Source: Bacteroidota bacterium
GTDB lineage: Bacteria; Bacteroidota; Bacteroidia; AKYH767-A; OLB10
Assembly: GCA_016722525.1 (NCBI GenBank)
Contig: JADKJB010000011.1
Coordinates: forward strand, 1-64,000
Direction: 5' to 3'
DNA length: 64,000 nt
In this document: piece after piece, positions 50,528 to 59,739 of the stretch
Layout of the letters: every line of letters starts with the position of its first letter
Position numbering within the stretch: position 1 is the first letter of the stretch
Notes under the pieces: generated by a model
What the model was told of the DNA's origin: nothing
Databases searched by the model: none
The model's input: the letters and a program-made list of their open reading frames with translations, nothing else
Translations under genes and position numbers: made by a program

Positions 50528-51568
50528 TTAGTTTATGATTTTTCTTCGAAGAGCTATCAGCTCATCCGTAAATTGATTTTCCGGTACTAAAATTAAATCG
50601 AGATGATGAATCTTTTGAGAATTACGCAAAGAATTGCCATAATTATAAAGTTTATCGTAGTAATCTAAAATAATTTTCAACCATCCCTCAAAGTCACCTG
50701 ATTGCAACAAAACTATCGCATTTTTTGCATGCTGCGGTCCTAATCGCTTTTTAATTTTATTGGTTGTTTCTTCAAGCACTTGAGGAGGAAAGCATCCGTA
50801 ATCTCTTGTAATACGTTCCATGCGACTCTTATCTCCAACATTAATTTCAATTAATTCCGAATCTCTGATCAAAGTATAAACAGGAATTGGAACCGTACAA
50901 GAACCGATTGACCGGCTCTCATTTTCAATCCATATTGGTAAATTGTTATTGAATCGATTCCAGGAAAGTGCTATCAAATTTTCGAACATCTCATTGGATG
51001 GTTGTTGGGGTTTGCCAAGAGCCCCAAAAGCGGAACCTTTGTGATTAGCAAGTTTTTCAAGATCTATTACCTGCTCTCCTTTACTGGCAATTTGTTCCAA
51101 TAACTCTGTTTTTCCTGAACCTGTTGAACCTCCCAAAACTATAACTTTTCTATGCTCATTTAAAGTGGTCAGAGCCCAATTCCTGAAGGATTTGTAGCCA
51201 CCTTTCAGCAGGTAAACAGTAAACCCGTTTTGACCAAGAATCCAGGATAAAATAGAACTTCGCATTCCTCCTCTCCAACAAAAAAGTAAAACTCTTTTCT
51301 CTGGTGCAAATTTCAGAGCTTGCTTAATCATTTCATGAAAATGAGGGCCTGCAAGTTCAAAGCCTCTTAAAACGGCAGCCTCCCTACCCTGTTGTTTATA
51401 AAGTGTTCCTACTTCTTTTCGGTGTGAGTTATTTAGTAAAGGGATATTCACAGCACCGGGTATGGAAGCGTGTTCGAACTCACTTTCACTCCTTGAATCA
51501 ATAATCGGCAGCATATCCGATTCTAGCATTTTTACAAAATCCTGAACGCTTAATAGGGTAATTGCCAT
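50528..51568 (-). CDS. mnmH: tRNA 2-selenouridine synthase (MnmH/SelU/YbbB)
   Basis: The protein (346 aa) has an N-terminal rhodanese domain (IIDSRSESEFEHASIPGAVN, catalytic Cys in LLFCWRGGMRS near residue 97) and a C-terminal P-loop domain (VIVLGGSTGSGKTELLEQI). It replaces the sulfur of 5-substituted 2-thiouridine at the wobble position of Lys, Glu and Gln tRNAs with selenium, with a geranylated intermediate. Selenophosphate comes from SelD, encoded directly downstream. Start ATG 51568 has a TATCTTTG element five bases before it. Confidence 0.95.
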   Translation of the reverse strand: MAITLLSVQDFVKMLESDMLPIIDSRSESEFEHASIPGAVNIPLLNNSHRKEVGTLYKQQGREAAVLRGFELAGPHFHEMIKQALKFAPEKRVLLFCWRGGMRSSILSWILGQNGFTVYLLKGGYKSFRNWALTTLNEHRKVIVLGGSTGSGKTELLEQIASKGEQVIDLEKLANHKGSAFGALGKPQQPSNEMFENLIALSWNRFNNNLPIWIENESRSIGSCTVPIPVYTLIRDSELIEINVGDKSRMERITRDYGCFPPQVLEETTNKIKKRLGPQHAKNAIVLLQSGDFEGWLKIILDYYDKLYNYGNSLRNSQKIHHLDLILVPENQFTDELIALRRKIIN

Positions 51569-51573
51569 AAATG

Positions 51574-51581
51574 CAAAGATA
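51574..51581 (-). promoter_or_regulatory. -7 element five bases before mnmH
   Basis: Minus-strand TATCTTTG followed by CATTT and the ATG; nearly leaderless start of the mnmH-selD operon. Confidence 0.5.
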
Positions 51582-51805
51582 GGAAGGTTGCAGGTTGAAA
51601 TTGTATAGTTTTAGCAATGCACTCAAATTGCATAAATAGAATCCTATTCTGTTCAAGTAACAATAAATAGTAAGATACAACTGTCTATATAGGAAAGGCG
51701 ATGTTAAAGCCCATCGAACCAATGCCTTTGTTCAGCTGCATTTTAACTATTGTTGGAAAATCCAAAATTGCGATTTTTCCTAAAGAAGTAAAATTCATTA
51801 TAAAA

Positions 51806-51836
51806 AAAAAGCCGTCACTTAAAGTGACAGCTTTTT
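51806..51836 (-). terminator. Terminator after yqgE
   Basis: AAAGCTGTCACTT / AAGTGACGGCTTT stem, one mismatch, with a run of T on the minus strand, 25 bases after the yqgE stop. Confidence 0.85.
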
Positions 51837-51860
51837 CAAATATTACTACTAACCCCTTTA

Positions 51861-52423
51861 TTAGTTCAATGCCGGATCTTCAGGGAAATTGGCCATCATG
51901 GCATATTCATGTCCCATACTTCTAAGCACCTGGCTCCATAAGCATTTTGGATCATCGTAAAATGTAAATCTTTCATTACACTGTGATACCAACCATGACT
52001 TTTCTTCAAGTTCATGTGCTAACTGAGTAGGATCCCAACCGGAATACCCTGCATAAAAGCGGATCATATTTGGTTGCACCTGACCGGTATCAATCATGAG
52101 TTTTAACTGATCATAATTTCCACCTAAATATATTCCATTTACAATTTTTTAGCTCCTTCAAGTTTGGTTCCAATGGTATGAATGTAAAACAAGGTATCTG
52201 TTTCAACTGGACCACCAAAATAGAGTAATGATTTAAAATCTGGAAAATCTTCCACTGCATCATTAATATTTACATCTGTGGGTTTGTTTAAAATGAAGCC
52301 TAATGTTCCTGATGCATCATGCTCACTTAACAACACTACTGAACGCTTAAAATAAGAATCTGCAAGAAATGGTTCTGAAACTAACAGTAACCCTTGATTC
52401 GGTTTGATTTTCGACTTTTTCAT
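51861..52423 (-). CDS. yqgE: YqgE/AlgH family protein, one frameshift
   Basis: UPF0301 signature parts are clear: GLLLVSEPFLADSYFKRSVV, LLSEHDASGTLGFILNKPT and LLYFGGPVETDTLFYIHT in the N-terminal frame, then after a break near 52140 (run of T on the plus strand) NGIYLGGNYDQLKLMID, IRFYAGYSGWDPTQLAHELE and WLVSQC. Joined length about 187 aa is standard. The family is widespread; its role is unknown, with links to alginate regulation in pseudomonads that cannot be transferred here. Terminator follows. Confidence 0.88.
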
Positions 52424-52796
52424 GATACTTGCGATTTATGTTATTCTATAATATTGAACGATTATTTATCTGAAAGTTGAAATAATATGTCTTATTTTAT
52501 TACAATTCCTCTTTACTTCTCTGATCTAATTAATCCAAAATTATGCCATATCGCACTTTTTAAGGCGTATAATTGCCAGCAAACTGTAAATCATGATGTT
52601 CAAATTACAAATCCAGGAAACAGTACAATAAATATTTGTATTAAATTGATATACAAATAGATAAGTTAAAAACGAGAGCATGTAATCATAATTCCACATT
52701 TCTGTAATATATTTTCTTGTAGTAAATAAATAAGGGGTGTGATTTGAAATTCTGCATTTGATAAATCCCTAATTTTACCAGATAAAATCAGCAGCC
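52424..52796. other. 373-base intergenic region between divergent yqgE and pdxH
   Basis: No gene found. It must hold promoters for both flanking genes, but I see only weak matches (for example TAATTTTA at about 52770). Very AT-rich. Confidence 0.55.
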
Positions 52797-53447
52797 ATGG
52801 ATCAAATAAAACATTTTTTGAAAAATATCAGAACTGACTATAATTTAGCTGATTTTGATTTAAAAACCGCTGATACGGATCCTGTCAATCAGTTTGCTGT
52901 TTGGATGAAAATGGCAGTCGACGCTAATGTTAATGAACCCAACGCTATGAATCTTGCTACGGTTTCTGCATTTGGTCAGCCCTCCTCAAGAATTGTATTG
53001 CTGAGAAACTTCGACCATGATGGTTTTGTTTTCTTTACTAATTACCAAAGTCATAAAGGCAGGGAATTAGAATCAAATAAAAAGGCTGCATTGAATTTTT
53101 TCTGGTCAGAACTCCACAAACAGGTCCGAATAGAGGGTTCAGTAATAAGAGTACCAGAATGGGATTCAGACGAATACTTTGGGTCCCGGCCCAGGGAGAG
53201 TCAGATTGGAGCTTTGGTTTCTCAACAAAGCCATGAGCTGAATTCGAGAGAGGAATTAGAACAAAAAGTTGAAAATCTTACAAAAGAACTTAGTGGTAAA
53301 GAGATAAAAAGACCTCTTAATTGGGGAGGGTATCAAGTTATTCCACACTTTTTTGAATTCTGGCAAGGTCGTCCTAACCGTTTGCATGACCGAATTAAAT
53401 ATGAAAAATTAGATTCCGGTTGGAAATTGTCAAGACTCTATCCTTAA
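52797..53447 (+). CDS. pdxH: Pyridoxamine 5'-phosphate oxidase
   Basis: The FMN enzyme makes pyridoxal 5'-phosphate from pyridoxine or pyridoxamine phosphate. The 216-aa protein has the expected motifs in order: NAMNLATVSAFGQPSSRIVL (FMN contact), FFTNYQSHKGRELE, KQVRIEGSV, YFGSRPRESQIGALVSQQS, and the C-terminal WGGYQVIPHFFEFWQGRPNR with RLHDRI and RLYP. Start ATG 52797 fits the family length. Intact; it stands before the metallophosphoesterase gene by 80 bases. Confidence 0.96.
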   Translation: MDQIKHFLKNIRTDYNLADFDLKTADTDPVNQFAVWMKMAVDANVNEPNAMNLATVSAFGQPSSRIVLLRNFDHDGFVFFTNYQSHKGRELESNKKAALNFFWSELHKQVRIEGSVIRVPEWDSDEYFGSRPRESQIGALVSQQSHELNSREELEQKVENLTKELSGKEIKRPLNWGGYQVIPHFFEFWQGRPNRLHDRIKYEKLDSGWKLSRLYP

Positions 53448-53527
53448 ACAGAAACTTTAGCAGGTAACATTGCATCCGCTCTTTATTACCTTCTTTTATC
53501 TTTAAATACTACTCCTACTGAAATCGA

Positions 53528-54790
53528 ATGATACTTCGTTCTGTGATTTTACTTTTATTGCTGTTAGTCATCGATCTCTATGTATTTAGCGGAGTAAAAT
53601 TTTTAACAAGAAATTTGCAACCAGTCGGAATTAAACTGGTTTGGTTGGGTTATTGGAGTGTGACTGCCATTTGTTTCACAATAATAATTTGGGGTTTATT
53701 TGTTGACTGGAATTACTGGCCTAAAGCAATCAGGACCTATTCATTTGCTTTCATTTTTGTAACTTATTTTTCAAAATTGTTTTTTATATTTTTTTTATTT
53801 CTGGATGATATTTTTCGAGTTCTCCGATGGTTCTCTGAATTTATTTTTCCTACCAAAGAAAACATTGAAACAGCTTCAGAGGCACCTTCAAAAACTAGCT
53901 TTACAAGAACAGATTTTTTAGTCCGGCTTGGCGCTTTAATAGCTGCTATTCCATTCTCAGCTTTGATTTTTGGTATGATAAAAGGCAAATATGAATATCA
54001 GGTTCGTAAAGTGAAATTACATTTTACTGCTTTGCCGGATGCATTTAAAGGTTTCAAAATTGTTCAGATTTCAGATATTCACAGTGGTAGTTTTATGGAT
54101 GCAAATCCACTGACAAAGGCAGTTGAAATGATTCTTGAAGTGAAGCCGGATATCATTTTTTTTACCGGCGATCTGGTCAACGATAAATATGAGGAGCTTC
54201 TTCCCTATAAAGAAATTTTAGCAACACTTTCTGCACCTCATGGAGTTTATTCCATTTTAGGTAATCATGATTATGGTGACTATTACCAATGGAGTAGTAA
54301 AGCAGATAAAGAAAATAATTTAAGTAAACTCATTGCTGCACATCGTGAAATGGGTTGGGAACTACTTTTGGATGAACACAGACGCATCGAAAAAAACGGA
54401 GCACACATTTCGGTTATTGGTGTTCAAAACTGGAGTGCCCGAATGAATTTTGCTCGCTACGGGAATCTTAATAAATCACTCGAAGGAATTAATTTTAGCC
54501 CTTTCAACATTCTTCTTAGTCATGATCCTTCACATTGGCAGGCTGAAGTTGCAGGTAAAATAAAAGAAATTGATCTTACCCTTTCAGGACATACGCATGG
54601 TTTTCAATTTGGAGTTGAAATTCCGGGTTTCAAATGGAGTCCGGTGCAGTATATTTATAAAGAGTGGGCCGATTTATATACTTCCGGTAAACAACACCTG
54701 TATGTAAATCGTGGATTGGGTTTTTTGGGTTACCCCGGAAGAGTGGGAATTCTTCCTGAAATTACAGTTTTTGAATTAAATAAAAGCTGA
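53528..54790 (+). CDS. Membrane-anchored metallophosphoesterase (YkuE-like)
   Basis: About four N-terminal membrane helices (residues 1-160, e.g. LRSVILLLLLLVIDLYVF) precede a calcineurin-like domain: IVQISDIHSGSF, FFTGDLVNDKYEE, SILGNHDYGDYY, LLSHDPSHWQ and LSGHTHGFQFG. Homologues such as YkuE are phosphohydrolases at the membrane. A basic Arg/Lys segment before the domain lacks a clear twin-arginine signal. Substrate unknown. The stop is two bases from the 3' end of convergent dapA. Confidence 0.88.
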   Translation: MILRSVILLLLLLVIDLYVFSGVKFLTRNLQPVGIKLVWLGYWSVTAICFTIIIWGLFVDWNYWPKAIRTYSFAFIFVTYFSKLFFIFFLFLDDIFRVLRWFSEFIFPTKENIETASEAPSKTSFTRTDFLVRLGALIAAIPFSALIFGMIKGKYEYQVRKVKLHFTALPDAFKGFKIVQISDIHSGSFMDANPLTKAVEMILEVKPDIIFFTGDLVNDKYEELLPYKEILATLSAPHGVYSILGNHDYGDYYQWSSKADKENNLSKLIAAHREMGWELLLDEHRRIEKNGAHISVIGVQNWSARMNFARYGNLNKSLEGINFSPFNILLSHDPSHWQAEVAGKIKEIDLTLSGHTHGFQFGVEIPGFKWSPVQYIYKEWADLYTSGKQHLYVNRGLGFLGYPGRVGILPEITVFELNKS

Positions 54791-54792
54791 TA

Positions 54793-55688
54793 CTAAACCA
54801 ACTGGTGGATCTTATCTATGGATGTTGCCAGTTTATTGGCATGTGATTTTGAAATATTTACTAATGGTAAGCGTAAATGATCATCACAAATTTCCATCAT
54901 ATTCAGCACCGACTTAATACCGGCTGGACTACCTTCAGCAAAAAGTAATTGTGTGAACTCACAAAGCAGGTAATGCAATTCACGGGCTTTTTCTAAGTTA
55001 CCTTTAAGTGACAACCGAACCATTTCAGAAAATTCTTTTGGAAAAGCATTTGCAACTACCGATATTACACCTTCAGCACCGGCTGCTATCAGTGGAAGTG
55101 TGAGCAAGTCATCACCTGAAATTACAAGGAATCCCTCCGGTTTATCCTTAATAATGTTCATGATCTGCTCCATATTTCCCGATGCTTCTTTTATACCAAT
55201 GATGTTTTCAAAATCATTGGCCAGGTTCAAGGTTGTTTCTGCTTGCATATTGCATCCGGTTCTTCCTGGAACATTGTATAAAATCACAGGTACCTGTGAT
55301 TCATTGGCAATCATTTTATAGTGCTGGTATAAACCTTTTTGAGATGGCTTGTTGTAATATGGAGTTACAGATAGCACAGCATCTATACCTGTAAAATCAT
55401 ATTCACTGAGGCACTTTAAAACATCCTGAGTATTGTTGCCTCCTACACCAACAACAACAGGTACTCGTTTATCAACAGTTTCAACTACGAAATCTAATAC
55501 AGCTATTTTCTCATCTTTAGTTAAGGTAACCGATTCTCCGGTTGTACCTAGAGGAACCAAGTAATCAACTTTTCCGGTAATAAGATGATCGATTAGTTTT
55601 TAAAACCTTTGAAATTAATACTACCGTCCTTGTGAAAAGGGGTTGTCATTGCTACTCCTGTGCCTCTAAGCTTTCTAGTGCTTTTCAT
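54793..55688 (-). CDS. dapA: 4-hydroxy-tetrahydrodipicolinate synthase, one frameshift
   Basis: DapA condenses pyruvate with aspartate semialdehyde on the way to lysine and diaminopimelate. ATG 55688 gives MKSTRKLRGTGVAMTTPFHK and reads INFKGFKN before a stop; losing one A restores KLIDHLITGKVDYLVPLGTTGES with the pyruvate-binding GTTGES. The Schiff-base Lys lies in IIGIKEASGN and the proton-relay Tyr in VILYNVPGRTG. Corrected length is about 298 aa, typical. Its start overlaps the upstream gene by 14 bases, so ligA, the unknown gene and dapA are one operon. Confidence 0.9.
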
Positions 55689-56223
55689 TTTTTATCAAGT
55701 TTAAATAATGATTAACCTGATCAATCATTTGTTTGAGGGTAGTTTTACCCTCTACTTTGATCATGAAGTCATAAATATTGGAATTCTTACCATTAAACCG
55801 GCCTATTTTAAATTTTGCATGAGTCATGGATGAAACATATTCTAATGGTATACTGCTTTCCAGATTCAGACAAATAAGTATATCAAAATTGCGATTGATG
55901 AAGCTTTGAACAATAGCATTGTTGGGACGCATTCTCCAATTGAGTGATTTTTGAGTGAAAAAATCTAATCCTAATTTCATAAATCGCGTATTGGGCAATT
56001 CCTTTCTGTTGAAATACCCTAATGAAAGCACCTCTTTGGAAGGGCTTCTCATTTCCTTAACATAATTTTTGATGAGTTCATAATCTTTGTCTTCAGTGGC
56101 ATCATAGAGTATACCAATGTTATTTGCTTCTGAGAAAGAAACTACCTCGCCCTTTCGCTGGTTGTTCTTTATTTCTTTCCGCAGCAGGTAATCTGAAATT
56201 TTATGCTTCAGTTTTTGATTCAC
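55675..56223 (-). CDS. Conserved Bacteroidota hypothetical protein (DUF6913-like)
   Basis: A 182-aa soluble protein. Recognisable parts are ANNIGILYDATEDKDYELI, LGYFNRKELPN, KSLNWRMRPNN and FDILICLNLESSIPLEYV. This pattern recurs in a Bacteroidota family of unknown function that is often found next to dapA or ligA, as here. There is no signal peptide, membrane helix or known catalytic motif. The start overlaps the ligA stop by four bases and its stop overlaps the dapA start, so expression is coupled. Family name is from memory and uncertain. Confidence 0.65.
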   Translation of the reverse strand: MNQKLKHKISDYLLRKEIKNNQRKGEVVSFSEANNIGILYDATEDKDYELIKNYVKEMRSPSKEVLSLGYFNRKELPNTRFMKLGLDFFTQKSLNWRMRPNNAIVQSFINRNFDILICLNLESSIPLEYVSSMTHAKFKIGRFNGKNSNIYDFMIKVEGKTTLKQMIDQVNHYLNLIKNEKH

Positions 56224-58310
56224 GATGCAGGTATTAATTTAACAAATTCATCCTCTGAAATAATTTTAACTTTTAACGCTATGGCTTTATCCATTTTGGC
56301 AGGACCGCTTTCATCACCAGCAATAAGATATCCGGTTTTAGAACTTATACTGCTTTGAACCTTGCCACCATGAGCAATTATTAAATCTTTCAATTCTTCC
56401 CTCGTAAACTTAGTAAAAGTCCCTGAAACTACAAAAGAAGTGCCTGCAAGAACTGAAGAAATTTTTTGTGGAGTCAGCTTTTCATCGATTTCCATCATTA
56501 AACCCTTGTTTTTCAACTCCAAAATCAACTTTTTATTCGACGACCTATTGAAAAAGCTAATTATACTGCCAGCTATTTTTTCTCCTATTTCAGGTACATT
56601 TATAAGTTCATCGTAGGTAGCAATGGCAATTGCATCCATGCTCCTGAAATGAACTGCTAGTTTTTTGGCTACGGTTTCACCCACAAACCGAATTCCAATT
56701 GCATAAAGTACCCGTTCAAAAGATACCGATTTAGATGCTTCAATTCCAGCCAGAATGTTATTGACAGATTTTTCACGAAGCACACTTTTTTTACTTTTTC
56801 CTGGTTCTTCTGCCTCAACAACTTTTTCCAAGCCAATAAGGTCATTAAAATGAAGTTTATATAAATCAGCAACATTTTCTATTAATTTCTTATCGAAAAG
56901 CAAATCAACAGTTTCTTCTCCCAGGCTATCAATATTCATAGCCTTTCTGGAAATAAAATGTTCAATTTTTCCTTTAATTTGAGGAGGACAACCTTCTTCA
57001 TTGGGACAATAATGGTTTGCTTCATTATCATTCCTGAATAGCAGGGTCCCACATTCAGGACAATTGTTAATGTATGTTACTGGTACAGATGAATTTTCAC
57101 GACGTGTTAAATCAACACCCGTAATTTTAGGGATAATCTCCCCTCCTTTTTCAACGAAAACGAAATCATTTATTCTGATATCAAGTTTTTCAATTTGATC
57201 CGCATTGTGAAGCGATGCACGCTTCACTGTAGTGCCAGATAACTGAACAGGGATAAGATTTGCGACCGGAGTAATGGCACCTGTTCGGCCCACCTGGTAA
57301 TCAATGGAAATTAATTGGGTTGCAACCGATGCTGCTTTAAATTTATATGCAATTGCCCAACGAGGTGATTTTGCAGTAAAGCCAAGTTCCTCTTGTTGCC
57401 GGTAATCATTTACTTTAATTACTACGCCATCGGTATCATAATCGAGTTCGTGACGATGATGATCCCATTCTTTTATGAAATCAAAAACACCGGTTATCGA
57501 CTTTACTTTCACTACATATTCCGACACTTTAAAACCCCAACTCTTAGCTTTTCGTAAACTCTCGTAATGGGTTTTGAATGGTTGATTTTCACTATAAATA
57601 AAATACAAGAAACAATCCAGCGACCTTTTTGCAACGATTTTCGGATCTTGCATTTTTATGGTTCCAGCTGCAGTATTTCGAGGATTTTTTAGAAGTTTAT
57701 CTGCTATTTCAATTTCATTATAGCCATCTTCCTTTAACTGGTTGTAAAGAGATTCATTGATTTTGTCGAATACAGGACGAGGCATAAAAATTTCCCCCCT
57801 AATTTCAAATTCATCCGGATAATCACCAGGCTGTAGTTTTAAAGGAATACTTGGAATTGTTTTAACATTATTAGTAACATCATCCCCCTGTATTCCATCA
57901 CCTCGGGTAACTGCACTTACCAGTCTTCCCTCCTTATAAGTTAAGCCAATTGCGACGCCATCAAATTTTAGTTCACATACATATTCAAAATCGTTTCCAA
58001 TTAGCTTTTTTACTCGTTGATCGAAATCATTCAGATCCTGTTCTGAATAGGTATTACCTAATGATAGCATCGGATACTTATGAACTATAGTTTGAAACTC
58101 TTTAGTAATTGCTCCTCCTACTCGCTGTGATGGGGAATCAGAAAATTTTAGTTCAGGGAATTGGGTTTCAAGATCTATCAGCTCCTCCAGCAATTTGTCG
58201 AAATCACGATCACTGATTTCAGGTTTGGCCAACACATAATACAAGTTATTATGGTGATCAATTTCCTTGCTCAATTGAATGATTCGTTCTTTGGCCAGCT
58301 CTTTATTCAT
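56220..58310 (-). CDS. ligA: NAD-dependent DNA ligase
   Basis: The intact 696-aa protein has the Ia domain (HHNNLYYVLAKPEISDRDFD), the adenylation Lys in YVCELKFDGVAIGL, the ligase motifs LVSAVTRGDGIQGDDVT and YDTDGVVIKVND, the OB fold (VGRTGAITPVANL), the Cys4 zinc finger (CPECGTLL, HYCPNEEGCPP), four helix-hairpin-helix motifs (GIRFVGETVAKKLA) and a C-terminal BRCT domain (SGTFTKFTREELKDLI). It seals nicks with NAD as cofactor in replication and repair. I chose ATG 58310 (MNKELAKERI) rather than the frame-opening ATG ten codons upstream, since the family starts there. Confidence 0.96.
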   Translation of the reverse strand: MNKELAKERIIQLSKEIDHHNNLYYVLAKPEISDRDFDKLLEELIDLETQFPELKFSDSPSQRVGGAITKEFQTIVHKYPMLSLGNTYSEQDLNDFDQRVKKLIGNDFEYVCELKFDGVAIGLTYKEGRLVSAVTRGDGIQGDDVTNNVKTIPSIPLKLQPGDYPDEFEIRGEIFMPRPVFDKINESLYNQLKEDGYNEIEIADKLLKNPRNTAAGTIKMQDPKIVAKRSLDCFLYFIYSENQPFKTHYESLRKAKSWGFKVSEYVVKVKSITGVFDFIKEWDHHRHELDYDTDGVVIKVNDYRQQEELGFTAKSPRWAIAYKFKAASVATQLISIDYQVGRTGAITPVANLIPVQLSGTTVKRASLHNADQIEKLDIRINDFVFVEKGGEIIPKITGVDLTRRENSSVPVTYINNCPECGTLLFRNDNEANHYCPNEEGCPPQIKGKIEHFISRKAMNIDSLGEETVDLLFDKKLIENVADLYKLHFNDLIGLEKVVEAEEPGKSKKSVLREKSVNNILAGIEASKSVSFERVLYAIGIRFVGETVAKKLAVHFRSMDAIAIATYDELINVPEIGEKIAGSIISFFNRSSNKKLILELKNKGLMMEIDEKLTPQKISSVLAGTSFVVSGTFTKFTREELKDLIIAHGGKVQSSISSKTGYLIAGDESGPAKMDKAIALKVKIISEDEFVKLIPAS

Positions 58311-58395
58311 GGATTTTTTAAGGACGCTAAAAATAAACAAAAATGACCTTGATTTAAAGCAATTAGTTAATTTGGCAGTTCAAATTCAATTTTAA

Positions 58396-58937
58396 ATGAA
58401 TACCTCCAACATTGTAAATGATCGTTACCCGATTGGGGAATTTATTTACCCTGAAAATTTCATCCAGACCCATATTGACAATTATATCAATATAATCCAA
58501 ATACATCCTGTTAGATTACGGGAAGAAACCGGCAAACTAACTGATGAACAATTAGATACTCCATATAGGGATGGTGGTTGGACGATTAGACAAGTTGTTC
58601 ATCATTTGGCAGACAGTCACATGAATAGTTATATCAGGTTTAAACTGGCGGTTACAGAAGATACTCCTGTGATAAAACCCTATTTAGAGGAGAAATGGGC
58701 AGAAACAATAGATGGAAAAACGGCACCTGCATGGTTTCATTGAACCTGCTTGATGCGCTCCATTTCCGTTGGGTACTATTTTTGAAGTCTTTAAAAGCTG
58801 ATGATTTCAAACGCACCTTTTATCATCCTCAACAAAAAAGGGAATTGAATATTAATGAAGCATTAGCTCTTTATTCCTGGCATTGCCAACATCATTTGGC
58901 TCATATTACTTCCCTGAAAAATAAAAAAAACTGGTAA
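58396..58937 (+). CDS. DinB/YfiT-like putative metal-dependent (bacillithiol) transferase, one frameshift
   Basis: The 180-aa four-helix protein has the YfiT pattern RYPIGEFIYPENF, LDTPYRDGGWTIRQVVHHLADSHMNSYIR with the first two metal His, and, after a break near 58735, LNLLDALHFRWVLFLKSL and YSWHCQHHLAHIT with the last His. The family includes bacillithiol S-transferases and zinc- or nickel-binding DinB proteins. Whether this organism makes bacillithiol cannot be seen. It is divergent from ligA by 85 bases. Confidence 0.85.
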
Positions 58938-58945
58938 TAAGGTTT

Positions 58946-59737
58946 TCAACTTTTGATTTTTGCAAAAACAGCTTTAGCCTTTTCTAATGAAGCAGTTACC
59001 TTTGTTAATGCTTTCTTCTCTTCTGCAACTGTTATTCCTGTCAATATACTTTCTATGCTTTCAATATTTTCTAAGAGCATCCTTTCTCCATACTTTACTG
59101 ACCCTTTTAACATTTTCGCTTTCAGTACATCAGGATTTATTTCAAGCAATTTTGACTGATTCAGTTTAAGTTGATTCGTGGTTAAACGAATAGCCCGGTT
59201 ACGGGTGATAAAAATAATTAGGAAAATTACAACAATAGCTATTGCTGCTATAGTTCCAAACGAATAGTATTTACTCTTCAATCCGGCAACAGCATCACGG
59301 GTTTTATTAAGTTGTTGTATTTCTGCCTCGAGCGAATTTAGTTTCGCTATCTCCTGCTGATTTAACTTGTTTTGTGATGCTTTGATTGAATCCTGAATAA
59401 ATACACTTAAATTGTTTAAGTATTTCTCCTGGTGAGTCAGATAATCTTTATAAACATCAGCCGCATTTTTAAAATGACTTTTAGATTTAAACGCAGCAGA
59501 CAGCATTATAAATGCTCTATTGAGTTTTTTTTGTTCATCAATTGTCGAATTACTTCTTTTGATGTATTTGTCGAGATTGTAACGAATAGAATACAACTCA
59601 TCAACATTTTGTGCCGATTTAATTTTGTCGGTGAGTTGATCAATTTCACCTGCTTCTTGACAAAATGAATTGAAACCGGATGTGCAAATTGCTACTAAGA
59701 AAAAGAAAATAATTATATTTTTAAAAGTAGGTTTCAT
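58946..59737 (-). CDS. Single-pass membrane protein with coiled coil, partner of the adjacent kinase
   Basis: The 263-aa protein has a signal peptide (IIIFFFLVAICTSGFNSF), an all-helical periplasmic part (about 30-150; coiled coil in LNSLEAEIQQLNKTRD), one membrane helix (FGTIAAIAIVVIFLIIFI, about 165) and a cytoplasmic helical tail (residues 185-263) without a kinase domain. The layout mirrors the upstream histidine-kinase protein up to its catalytic domain. It follows the kinase by two bases and must be co-expressed. I do not know the family; a signalling adaptor is inferred from architecture only. Confidence 0.6.
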   Translation of the reverse strand: MKPTFKNIIIFFFLVAICTSGFNSFCQEAGEIDQLTDKIKSAQNVDELYSIRYNLDKYIKRSNSTIDEQKKLNRAFIMLSAAFKSKSHFKNAADVYKDYLTHQEKYLNNLSVFIQDSIKASQNKLNQQEIAKLNSLEAEIQQLNKTRDAVAGLKSKYYSFGTIAAIAIVVIFLIIFITRNRAIRLTTNQLKLNQSKLLEINPDVLKAKMLKGSVKYGERMLLENIESIESILTGITVAEEKKALTKVTASLEKAKAVFAKIKS

Positions 59738-59739
59738 TT

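Noticed and set aside
55675..55688. A false dapA start because it overlaps the upstream gene
   Set aside because: The overlapping ATG gives MKSTRKLRGTGVAMTTPF, a normal DapA N-terminus, so the overlap is likely real.
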